NCBI RefSeq assembly: GCF_902686445.1
Contig: NC_062223.1
Coordinates: forward strand, 61,687,498 to 61,751,497
From: Sciurus carolinensis
Taxonomy: Eukaryota > Chordata > Mammalia > Rodentia > Sciuridae
Length of the DNA stretch: 64,000 bases
Direction of reading: 5' to 3'
Below the pieces are notes generated by a model. The model was not told the DNA's origin and searched no databases. It was given only the letters and a program-made list of their open reading frames with translations. Both the position numbers and the translations under genes were made by a program. Shown one piece after another: positions 33,005 through 43,165 of the stretch; the stretch's first letter is position 1; each line of letters starts with the position of its first letter.

Positions 33005-35055
33005 AGAAGGGCCCAACCTGAATGCACTCCCAGTGAGGGGCAGTGTCTGCACATCCTGGTGCTAGAAGGTACTAGAGGACCACTAATCCATGTAAGCCTC
33101 TTTGTTCCAACTGATGTATAATTCAGGTGTCCCTGACTCCCAGGCTTTGAGTCAGAAGAGGCCCTGGCACCTGCCAGCCTCCTGTCTATGGAAGTTTCAT
33201 GTAGCTTATTTGTACTGGGAGGTCTGCAGCAGCAAATGTGATTGCAGGCCAGTGCTCCCCAACTCTCAAGAGGCATCCCACAGTCAGTCAGTGGCATTCT
33301 AAATTTGGAGGTATCAGCTGCTCCTCAGGAGGAGAAGTCAGGGCCAGATTTTGGTGCCCTTCTTTGATCCAGATCCAGAATATGGAGTGGAAATTTCTCA
33401 AAACCATAGATGACATTTTCTAGTTTCTAGGTACAGTTTTTATGTCAACATTTGTTCAGCTATTAACAATATTCCTCAAACATTTAATTCACGACTTGAA
33501 AATAAGGCCTTCTGTGCTTCATTTCTAGACTCTTAGAAACTGGCTTATGCTTTGAAGCACAGGTAAATAAAAGGTTTGGTGAAAGAGTAGAAAAGGAAAT
33601 CGTGACAACTGAGAGCCCGGAAGCACCACGGTGATAAATGACAAAAATGCAATGTGCCATGTTGAAAAGAGCTACCCAGACCCCCGACCAGGACTCCGGT
33701 CCCAGCCAGGCCCCGGGTGTAAAGTGCTTTCAGCCAAAGACCTCCACTGAACCGGCACTGCATCAGACAAGCATTGACTGATGCCCACCACACGCCGCAC
33801 TCCTGAGCCAACACGCTGCCCCAGGAGAGAGGATGCACTGCACACTCCAGCTCCCACCTCCCCACTGTGCTTGTCCCCAAACCTGTTTGTCCCAATTCCA
33901 CCGGTTTTTAATGATAAACAACAAAATATTCCACAGTGAGTTAAATGCAAAAGAAGAAAAGAGCATTTTGTTTCTATGAAAAGTAAGTTAAATGCTTTGG
34001 AAAATTAGTGAAGGAGAGTTGTTATAAATGCATATTGCCTTGAATGAGTAGTAAACAAGACAACTCTAATAGATCTGGAAAGTTAAATAGTAGAAATCTG
34101 GGAGGATTCCTGTTTCAGATGGCTTTGAAAATATCCTTAAATTGTAGATCCACTTTAATAAAATCAAAACTGAAAAGCAGAACTTGTGCATTAATGGAAA
34201 TGGTTTATGCAAGAAAGATTCAGAAGTTCAGTTAAAGGAGCAAAAGAAAGGTCTGTAATCATTAAAAGTTATGAAATTAATACAGACTTATTTTGTTGGC
34301 TATTATTAACTGCTGCGAAGAGAGCTCAGAGGCAGTTCTCTTTTTCTCTCTCTCTGCAGCCTCTTTCATTTATTCTCTTGTTTATTTCTTATCTCCCTTC
34401 CATCCCTTTTCCTACTCCATCTCTGTCTTCCACAGTGTCTGTCACTGATTCTGCTGACTTTGCTCCATATTTCCCTTCATGTGACCTTGTCGGTTTTCCC
34501 TTCTGCTTCCTCCCTTAAATTCATGAGATGATCGCTCCTCGTTTTGGATAGTAAAGAACCACTAATGAAGCCTTGGTGGTAGGCTACTGACAGTACAGTC
34601 CTTGAGAAAGCCATGAGCTCATCAAAGGCCACAGGCACCTTCTTCTGCACCCCTGTGAAGCCAAGTCCTCCCGCTCCAGCTCTTTTATTAAGGATCAGAC
34701 CTTCATCTTGTGGCTGATACCTGGAATTCAGGCCTAGAAATTTTGAAAAGCAGGCAGAGAAGGAACACACACCAGACACTCTGTAATCAGAGCCTACATT
34801 GGTTGAAGGAAAACAATCTTTTTGAAGTGTGGAATTATAAAAACTAGATATTTACTTCAGAGTTCATCTTGAGGGCGTGGTTAAACCTGGTGAATGATGT
34901 CCTCAAGGAAACTGCTTTTCTCTCAGTAGCCATAGTTAAAAACCAAATCCTCACCAGGATCTGCACTAGACTTAGTATGGTTCTGGCCTAACTCTAGAAC
35001 CAAAATGTAAGCTTCCCAAATGAGGTGTCTGGTGTTCCAGGAAAAGCATAGGATA
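33005..35055. other. Unassigned single-copy-looking sequence
   Basis: I see no supported gene. The minus-strand frames around 33545-33966 overlap in three phases, which argues against a real exon. A pyrimidine-rich stretch lies at 34337-34440. Confidence 0.45.
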
Positions 35056-35059
35056 TGAA

Positions 35060-35225
35060 ATAAGATGGACATTAAGACCTCAAAGTGATTCTTTCACTTC
35101 TCTCACACTCCATTTTCTCACCTATGAAGTGGACATATCTTATCTCACAGGGTTTTTGTGAGAAGTGAGATTTAGAAATGCATGATGTTTAATTTGGGTG
35201 TCTAGAAAGACTTCAATAAATAACG
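35060..35225 (+). mobile_element. MIR SINE fragment (ancient)
   Basis: The segment reads 'tctctcacactccattttct' with 'cacctatgaagtggacatat', 'tctcacagggtttttgtgag' and 'agacttcaataaat'. This is the 3' half of a plus-strand MIR. Confidence 0.75.
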
Positions 35226-35229
35226 TGAT

Positions 35230-35680
35230 AATTTTTCCTCTTTCCAAGATCAGAGCTACTGTTGATCTTAAACCATGTGATCACTGAATCCCCAATGCAC
35301 ACAGACCTCAGCAGCTTTGATAGGCACTTGGGCCCAGGAAGACCTAATAACTGAGTTCAGTTTATGGTTTAAGCCTATCATGTGATGATATCTGATTTTT
35401 GCCCTTCAGATTCTTTCTGGGATAGTTTAGTAGACATTTCATCTGATATTCAGTGGTGGGGTTTTGGATGGGATTTTCTTCTTCCTCCCTATACAACCCC
35501 ACCCAAAAATGATGCCCCAGCAGAAGGGGGACCATCTCCTGTCAAAAGCATGTGAGTAACTAGACCAGCTCACTAAAATATTCCAGGCCTATTCTATCTT
35601 ACCTCTCTCAACATACATGCCCACAAACATACACAGCAAAACAACGCCTCCTGAATTGCTGGAAGAGAAGAGCATGAGAG
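35230..35680. other. Unassigned sequence
   Basis: Ordinary non-coding composition with nothing recognised. Confidence 0.4.
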
Positions 35681-35684
35681 GGAT

Positions 35685-35962
35685 ATGAACTCTGGAGCTG
35701 AACACACCTGGGTTTGAATGCTGGTTCTGCCACTTCATAAGTTACATGATATTGGGGAAATCATTCAAATCCTCTGAGCCTCAGCCAAGTGACACAAAAG
35801 GCTAACAAAACCAATTTTGCAGGGTTATTTAAATGAAGTTATTGTATAAATGGGTTACTGTTCAAAGGGTTATTTTAACTGTTCAAAGGGTTATTTTTAA
35901 ATGAAGTGATAGAACATATAGCATTTGTTTTATAGTACCTGGCACATATCGTAAATGCTCAT
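35685..35962 (+). mobile_element. MIR SINE, nearly full length, with internal 21-bp duplication
   Basis: The MIR order is well kept: 'tgggtttgaatgctggttct' (B-box region), 'gccacttcataagttacatg', 'atcctctgagcctcagc', 'ttttgcagggttatttaaat', and 'tagtacctggcacatatcg' with 'aaatgctcattaat'. A 21-bp unit 'actgttcaaagggttatttt' is repeated at 35857 and 35878. The 3' end is the target of the twin-primed L1 that follows. Confidence 0.9.
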
Positions 35963-35978
35963 TAATAAGCACTAATGA

Positions 35979-36830
35979 ACATTGATGTGGCTGTATCTCT
36001 GTAGTATGCTGATTTTAAGTCCTTTGGGTATAGGCCAAGGAGTGGGATAGCTGGGTCAAATGGTGGTTCCATTCCAAGCTTTCTGAGGAATCTCCATACT
36101 GCTTTCCAGAGTGGCTGCACTAATTTGCAACTCCACCAGCAATGTATGAGTGTACCCTTTTCCCCACATCCTCGCCAACACCTGTTGTTGCTTGTGTTCT
36201 TGATAATTGCCATTCTAATTGGGGTGAGATGGAATCTTAGGGTAGTTTTGATTTGCATTTCTCTTATTACTAGAGATGTTGAACATTTTTTCATATATCT
36301 GTTGATTGCTTGTAGATCACATCAATGTTCATAGCTGCTCAATTCACAATAGCCAGATTGTGGAACCAACCTAGATGGCCTTCAATTGATGAATAGATAA
36401 AAAAAACTGTGGTATATATGTACAATGGAATATTACTCAGCCATAAAGAATGATAAAATTATGGCATTTGCAGGCAAATGGATGAAATTGGAGAATATCA
36501 TGCTTGGTGAGATAAGTCAATCTCAAAAACAAAGGATGAATAATCTCGCTGATAAACTGATGATGACACATAATGGGAAGTGGGAGGAGTTAGTGTTAGG
36601 GTTAGGGTTAGGTTTAGAGTTAGGGTTAGGGAGGGGGGCAAGAATGGAGGAAGGAAGGACTGTATAGAGGGAAAAGGGGGGTGAGAGGGGTGGGGGGGAA
36701 GGGAAAAAATAACAGAATGAATCAAACAACATTACCCTATGTAAATTTATGATTACAAAAATGGTATGCCTTTACGCCATGTACAAACAGAGAAACAACA
36801 TGTATCACATTTATTTACAAGAAAAAAAAA
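35979..36830 (+). mobile_element. L1 3' end with 5' inversion (twin priming)
   Basis: The left arm (35979 to about 36318) is L1 in minus orientation, covering the Cys/His-rich end of ORF2. The right arm (about 36319-36830) is the same lineage in plus orientation, from 'cacatcaatgttcatagctg' through the 3' UTR to an A9 tail. A perfect 16-bp duplication 'taataagcactaatga' at 35963-35978 and 36831-36846 brackets the whole, so it is one insertion. About 14 bp of L1 ('cacatcaatgttca') is present in both arms. Close similarity to 29440-30268 indicates a recent event. Confidence 0.96.
36596..36631 (+). repeat. Telomere-like (TTAGGG) block inside an L1 3' UTR
   Basis: Six hexamers in phase are TTAGGG, TTAGGG, TTAGGT, TTAGAG, TTAGGG, TTAGGG. 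They lie within the L1 3' UTR at the place where 30039-30068 has degenerate TTNGGN units. Four GGG runs could form a G-quadruplex. Confidence 0.95.
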
Positions 36831-37013
36831 TAATAAGCACTAATGATCACAACAGATGCAGTTTTTGCTGCTCCACTGCTGCCTTAGAATCTAGGCCTTA
36901 CTTCCCTAGTAGTGAGGGATGAAGTAAAACAGGCAGCTCTTAAATATGGCAGCAACCAGGGTGCATCCACTTGGGCTTTCTCTTTTCCACTCCTCTTTCA
37001 AAGTATAATAATG

Positions 37014-37229
37014 CCGGGGTGGTGGTGCACACCTGTAATCCCAGCGACTCTGGAAGCTGAGGCAGGAGGATCTCGATTTCAAAGTCAGCCTCAGCAAAAG
37101 TAACTCAGTGCTAAGCAACTCAGTGAGACCCTGTCTCTAAATAAAATACAAAATAGGGCTGGGGATGTGTCTCAGTGGTTGAGTGCCCCTGAGTTCAATC
37201 CCCAGTATCACCCCCCGCAAAAAAAATAC
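37014..37229 (+). mobile_element. B1-dID dimeric SINE with target-site duplication
   Basis: The B1 half is 'gccggggtggtggtgcacac' through 'gagaccctgtctctaaataa'. The ID half is 'gggctggggatgtgtctcag' through 'gttcaatccccagtatcacc', with a short A tail. The flanking 14-mers 'aaagtataataatg' (37000-37013) and 'aaagtagaatagtg' (37230-37243) differ at two sites and mark the insertion. Confidence 0.95.
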
Positions 37230-37243
37230 AAAGTAGAATAGTG

Positions 37244-37830
37244 AATGTCACTGTACCTCCACAGGCTGGGCATAAAATCTGTACCTAATCCCTGTGCCTG
37301 TCAATCACTCCAGGGATACCTGGAAATGTCAGATGCTTTGTGAGCCAGCATTTGGGATTTTGAAATGGAAATGATACTGACTTTATTCTGCACCCCAGCA
37401 ATCTCAGCCCTTCCAACTGTTCCAACAGCTTCCAGTCATAACCCTGTGATTTGAGAACAATGAATCTTAATATAATTGAGTTAACTGTATCATTTTTAAT
37501 GTAAGACAATCTTGATTACAGCCAAAGGGCACCATTAATACGCTGAAGGAATGGCCGAGATTTTAGCATGTGAATGTTGTACAGAAAATAGAACTAATTA
37601 GCACTAATTTAATTCGAAGATTAAAGAAAATTCTGCTTTTAATTTTTAATTTAAGACAAACCATTTTACTCTGAACAAAGAAAGAATAATAAGTACATTT
37701 TTTTCCATCTGAAAGGCAATTTTTACTTTTGCATTATTTCACTAATATGGGACTGTGGGAATCCTGACCCCATTAGAGATCAAATAATCAGCATTTAATT
37801 ATTGACAGCAAATTAATATTTAATAAAGAC
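37244..37830. other. Non-coding sequence; AT-rich part may be a conserved element
   Basis: From about 37500 the sequence is homogeneous and AT-rich with homeodomain-type cores such as 'gcactaatttaatt' and 'taattattgacag' and no repeats. This composition is often seen in developmental enhancers. The claim rests on appearance only. Confidence 0.35.
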
Positions 37831-39078
37831 ACAAGGGTTCCAGTATATGAAAGAAAGGCACCAAGGTTCTGCTGACCCAGAAACGTCCAGAAGGTCCCTT
37901 AGCCAGAACGTGCTCTCCTGTGCTGAGGGTAACAAGTCGGGATCCCCAAAGAGTTGTGGCAGTTTATTTCCATCCCAGCTACCAGGACAGGAGCAAGAAG
38001 ACCAGCATCTCTGCAATTGCCCCCCTTCCTCTTCCCACTCCACCCCCCACCAGTTCTTCCTTAATCAAGCACTTAAGCTAAATAATACATCGAATGTCAT
38101 AACCAAAAGGAGGACAGTCATAATAAAAAAATAATAAAAGAAGAGGCCAATCCTCCTTTTTATTCTGCAAAAATAATACTGACTTTTCTTTGCTGTGGGA
38201 CTGCTTGTCAGGGATAATTTCTAACCAAAGAAGACATAATGGATTTACAATGAAACTCTGATGCTTTCCTCGGCCTCACAAAGATTCTGAAAATAAGCAC
38301 TATTACATTAGCAGTCCAAGAAAAGCCAAGGAAAAGCTGTTAGTTGATTTCCCGAGAAAGCCAGAGCTGTGTGCAGAGAATGGCCTGTGGGTGACCTGGT
38401 GTGGGCTCTGAAACCCCATCTCTGCTCCCTGCACCTCTCAGCATGGAAACTCAGACCAGGCCTGCGGTGGACCTGTTGAGCAGCTTCCCTGCAGTAGAAC
38501 ATCCTTAACACAGGGCTGGAGCTGGATGTCCACATGGCCCCATACCTCAGACCCTCAGGTTGCTTTCCAGGTAGGCTTCTTCAGGTAGATTCAGCCTCAT
38601 TACCGGGAGAAGCCAAGTTAGACAGACATGCTGGGTCTGTGTTGAGACTGAGAAAGGGAATCTTTTTCTGGGTTACCTCATCTGTGCCCCTGGTTCTACT
38701 TCACATATAGACCCTGAGCACCACACCACAGACCCTGGGCCTGTTGAACGTCTCCATTTGAGGGAGCCCCAGACTCCTTACATGAGGAAATCCTGGACTC
38801 AGATCCTCCACACTGATACACTCCTCCTACAAACAGAAATGTAAACATCACATTCTGTGCTCTCCCGTCACCCCCAAGGACAATGCAAAGTTTTCATGCT
38901 GCCTCCCTTATGTGTTCAGAGGAGAGGGTGTGCTCAGAGGAGGTTGCCTAGAAATGCAGTTTGTTCTAAGATACCTGGAGCATCATTCCAAGCTTCTGCC
39001 TGGAGTCTGTGTAGCCTTGAATGGGCAGAGCCTCTGGAAAGGGCCTCACTTAGACTAACCTGGTGTTACTGAGAGTGC
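37831..39078. other. Unassigned single-copy-looking sequence
   Basis: No gene is supported. Small frames at 37847-38134 and 38308-38535 lack domains and lie in repeat-free but unremarkable sequence. Confidence 0.45.
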
Positions 39079-39079
39079 T

Positions 39080-39240
39080 GAGTGCCTAGGCCCATATCTT
39101 GCCTCTGCCTCTTGGTGACTTGGCCCAATAGTTTTACCTCTCCAAACTTCATTTGTTGCACCTATAAAATGGGGATATTTGTAGACAGACTGAATAAGTT
39201 AATCCATGCAAAATGATGGCCCTAGCAAGTGCTTAAGTTC
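39080..39240 (+). mobile_element. MIR SINE fragment (ancient)
   Basis: The blocks 'ttgcctctgcctcttggtga', 'cttggcccaatagttttacc', 'tctccaaacttcatttgttg' and 'cacctataaaatggggatat' follow the MIR core and 3' part. Confidence 0.8.
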
Positions 39241-41455
39241 AAAAATGCAAAGAGCCCCAAATCACATTTCATAAACCAGAGACAGAAGAAAAGGGACCTG
39301 ATACTGCAGCTTGGCATGAGTGTGAGTTCTACTTCTTTAGGAACCTGATTCATTTAGGGATCTAGACTTCTGCCTCTAGGCACTAATGGGTGTCTTTATG
39401 AAACGTTGATCTGAGTCCAAGTCCATATTAGTTTCCAGATAATTAAGAAAAGTTCTTCTTCTGCACCTCACAGTTGGGGCCAAACTCAAAGTTGACAGAG
39501 CGCATCCTGCATTATCTTACTGAAACAACCCCAGGTCATACTCCAGACTAAAAAATCCATGCAGGCAAATTATACAACTTGGGCTCACTGCATTCAAGTG
39601 TCTCTTGTGGGGAAAGGTGCAGATGCTGGAAGTAGGAATGGGGTTTACCTAAAAAGGAATGACAATTCACATGGGAGAGGTTAAGCAAAGAGACACCTTT
39701 CAGATCAGGGAAACTTTAAAAGCAGGGAACAAGGTCAGATAGTGCTCATAATGGAAACTTCCATGGAGGAATTACCTTATTCTAAGGCCAGAACTAGGTT
39801 ATAGCTGAAGAGAACAGCAAAATGGCACAAATTGATCATATTAAAACAGAAGAATCAATGGCACTTAATGGATGACAGGTAATAGAAGTCGTTTTGTGAG
39901 ACTTATTTTTTTTCACTTCTATTTTTTCGTCAGGAGTTCCTTCTGTTGCTCCCAAATCTTGAAAAATCTGTGATAACCATACAGCAGGGTGTGGGTTTCT
40001 TGTGGAGGAAAAAGGATCTGTGCCTAACAAGGAAGTGTGATTCAGCACCATTTACCATGTGGGAGGAGGAGTATTCTATTTAGGAGAAACAAGTTGTGAC
40101 CGACAGCAAAGGGAACAGGCACAAAGGATAGAACAGGGAGTAGCTAGAGGAACCCAAGGAAGGACAAATAGCTACTAGAGGGTGATTCTGAAGTAGACGT
40201 ATTCTCCCAGTATATGCCAGAGATACTTGGAGAGAGGAAAGGGAAGCAGATCCTGTGTTTCATATCTTAACGGATGGGTACCCACAATCCATCAGATCAT
40301 CCTATCAAATAGCTGGAAGTGATCCATGATCCCTCCCTCCCCCATTCACCTTCACACCTAGTCATTAGCCCAGTACCATTGATTGCTTTATATTAACATG
40401 ATGAATTTGTGCCTCTTCTCATCTCATCTCTAATCAGACTGCATGATCTTTTACTCCAATTTTATCAGTGATTCCTTAATCAGTCTCCCAACCTTGAGTC
40501 TTACCCCAGAACAAACCTGCCTTAAATTTTCAATAAATTAAATTGGAGTCAAATGTGGCTACCCCTGCCTAGCTTCCTCATTTCCTCAAAAGTCCAAATC
40601 CTGATCTTGAGTTGGTGGCAATGCAGTGTTTGGGAGGAGAGGAAGGAGCCAGACCATATATGCAGTTCTCTGGGAGCTGTTGGCTCATTCAGAACTTCTA
40701 ACACACCCGGGGAATTAATCTCCCATGGAAGAAAAGGTTGGATGACTTTCTACAAGCTAATGAACATACTAAGCCCTCATTGATTCATCTCTAAAAATGA
40801 AGCAAAGAAGATTCTGAAAATGGAATAATAATAGTACATAGTATGGCTGTTATGAGGAACCAAACTGGATCAGGCAGACAGAGGGGATACCAGATGCCAC
40901 TTAGTATTTTCCAAAATCCATAAGCCTTAAAATTAAAACACTTACTAAACTGAAGATAACTTCATGTCTTCTTTCTACTATTTCCTCATTGATAAGCTAT
41001 GGAAGGAAAGTTGACCACAGGCGAACACCTTACCAAGATGCTCTCTGCCAGCTCCAATTCCTGCTCATGGGGGCTAAGATAAGAGTTCTACAGAATCATA
41101 CAATGGGTACACATCGTGGCTGTTAAAACTTGGATGCCTGATAGCACTTTGCATCTCAATGTGTTGACTTTATAGTGTTCGAATAAAGCAGATATGAGAT
41201 TTAAAATTAGAAAGCAATTAGACCTGAGATGCTGGGGTGTTTGTTCAATTGTTCTGAGTGGCCTGCAGATAGAGATACTATAACAAGCAGCTGCCAATAA
41301 GGTCACACAAGAGAATCTCCTAAATGCAACTATACACCAAAGTTCTTAGCAATAAAGTGCTCCTCTAACCATAGCTACAAGTATAATTTTTGTTGACCAG
41401 AATCTTTCTAATATTTCTACATTTGGTTGACACAGCACTGGAAGAATCCATAATT
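39241..41455. other. Unassigned sequence, possible L2 relic near 40390-40530
   Basis: Most of this stretch is unrecognised. The block 'tccttaatcagtctcccaac' with following pyrimidine-rich sequence is reminiscent of plus-strand L2, but is weak. Confidence 0.35.
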
Positions 41456-41459
41456 GTTT

Positions 41460-41570
41460 TCTAAGCCAGTTCTTGTCTAATGGGAAAATGGAGGCCCAGA
41501 GAGATTGTCAGCTTGAGGTTGCACAATAAGAGACAGTGTCAAATCCCAAATTCTCATTGCTTCAGTCAGT
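41460..41570 (-). mobile_element. MIR SINE fragment (ancient)
   Basis: 'gggaaaatggaggcccagag' followed by 'agattgtcagcttgaggttg' and 'cacaataagagacagtgtca' is the reverse complement of the MIR core. Confidence 0.7.
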
Positions 41571-42114
41571 CCAGAATTTTCAGTGAAATCTTTTCTCTCT
41601 CCAAACTGGAATCTATGGGAATCAACTGATGAGGAAAACCGGAGTCAGCAAGATCTTGGATTCTGCTTATGCTTTCCCTCAAGTGAGCCTGGACTCCATC
41701 CTCTCAAGAGACACCCTCAACTCTGAGGCTTTGTCTCTGTAGAAGTCCCCCAGTATATTTACTATAGGATCCAAATGCAAAGACATACCATTAACTCTAA
41801 GGAGAAAATGAGGAATACATCTGGAGAAATCCCAAATCTTATTTCCAAGGAGCAGAAGCTTCTGGGCCCAAGATGTGCCGCCAGTCAACCAATCCACAGA
41901 ATCCTCTTGGCCCCCACCAGCAATGCCTTCACCCACACGAAACAGGCAAAGGAGACCTCACACTGACCCTGGATTGGTATCTCCAATTTTGCCTCTTACA
42001 TGAAGCTGTGATTATGTCTGGGATGAGCCCTCTTCTAAAGAGAACAAATATAAAACTCTGCAGATAACTACCAGCTTTTGTCTGACCACTACTACAGAAA
42101 CTGGAGGAACATGC

Positions 42115-42330
42115 AAGGCCCTATGATAAAGTTTTCCATACAGCCACTGTTTAGTCCTTACAACAATCTCATGAAGTAAGTTTTATACCCCAAAATCTAA
42201 GAATGAGAAAACTAAGACCAAGGAAGATTAAGGGAACTGGAAAATACCAAGTCAATTTGAAAGTAAGGATTTGAATTCCAGACCTACTGAACTCTGAAGC
42301 AAGCCTGTATTATTTCTCTTACACCAAAAA
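42115..42330 (-). mobile_element. MIR SINE fragment (ancient)
   Basis: 'tccttacaacaatctcatga', 'agaatgagaaaactaagacc' and 'gatttgaattccagacctac' appear in the order of a minus-strand MIR. Confidence 0.78.
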
Positions 42331-42795
42331 TTCCTCAAGGGATATCGTTTTTGTTTTTCTGATTGTTGCAGTTGGCAGCCCAAGCCACTATGCAAATACG
42401 ATTTTAATCTTATCTTCATTTTATAAAACTGATGGAAGCTCAGCTGCTCTGATGACTCTGGTAGGAGCAAGGATGGGCCCTCAAATTTTGCCCCCTGGAG
42501 TCCCCAGCCCCACCACAGCAAGGGCTGCTGAAGCCCGTTTGGAAGCACTTGCTGGTCTACACTAGACAGACGTCATTTGCTTTCTTGTAGCAAATCTCTT
42601 TCTTCCTCAACCCAGCACACACGCAGCTGACCAGTCAGTTTTGTCACTTTTAATGACGTTGCTCCTGCCAGAGAAGGCTTGCCTTTGCCTACAGATGCAG
42701 AATGCCTCTTCCTGGCCTTGATGCTCCAGCCCCAGCTTCAGCACACACAGTGCCAGGCTTATCGCAATCTACGCCTTGTACTCCACCCAGAGAAG
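42331..42795. other. Unassigned sequence
   Basis: Nothing supported. The minus-strand frame at 42252-42548 starts within the MIR and has no domain. Confidence 0.4.
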
Positions 42796-42799
42796 ATCC

Positions 42800-43165
42800 A
42801 CGCCTGCATTCCAAACATGCCCACCGTGTCTGCCTTTATGCATTTGCCATGATGTTTCCTCCTCCTAGAACACTTCCCTCCATCCTCCCACTGGCACCGG
42901 AGAAACCACCACCTGTCTTTCAAGAGTCATCTCTGACCCAGCTTCTCCTGGAAACTCCCCAACCTAGGGTAATTCCTCCTTTAATTCAGTTCCCGGATCA
43001 CTTTTCTCTGTCTCTCATGACATTCTGACTTGTCTTATAGCCACTCATGAGCAGGTCAGAACCCTGCTTGAGGACTGAGAATCATGCCTGTGTTCCTCAT
43101 TGTACCCTAGCATCATGCCATGCATATTTTAGGTAAGCATGTGTTAAACTGGACGGAGTTGATGG
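42800..43165 (+). mobile_element. L2 LINE 3' end (ancient)
   Basis: Typical L2 order is visible: 'gccatgatgtttcctcctcc', 'ctgtctttcaagagtcatct', 'tgacccagcttctcctggaa', 'ttctctgtctctcatgacat' and 'agcatcatgccatgcatatt' with 'ttaggtaagcatgtgtt'. The 108-codon frame at 42702-43028 is a chance product of this repeat. Confidence 0.8.

Noticed and set aside
33545..33966. Minus-strand frames of 67-118 codons in a GC-richer patch
   Set aside because: Three overlapping phases, no domain, and no polyadenylation or splice context that I could defend.
36596..36631. A true interstitial telomere or chromosome-fusion scar
   Set aside because: The block lies inside an L1 3' UTR bounded by a target-site duplication, and a related block exists in another L1 copy.
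35979..36830. Two separate L1 insertions in opposite orientation
   Set aside because: A single perfect 16-bp duplication brackets both arms and none lies at the junction, so one twin-primed event explains it.
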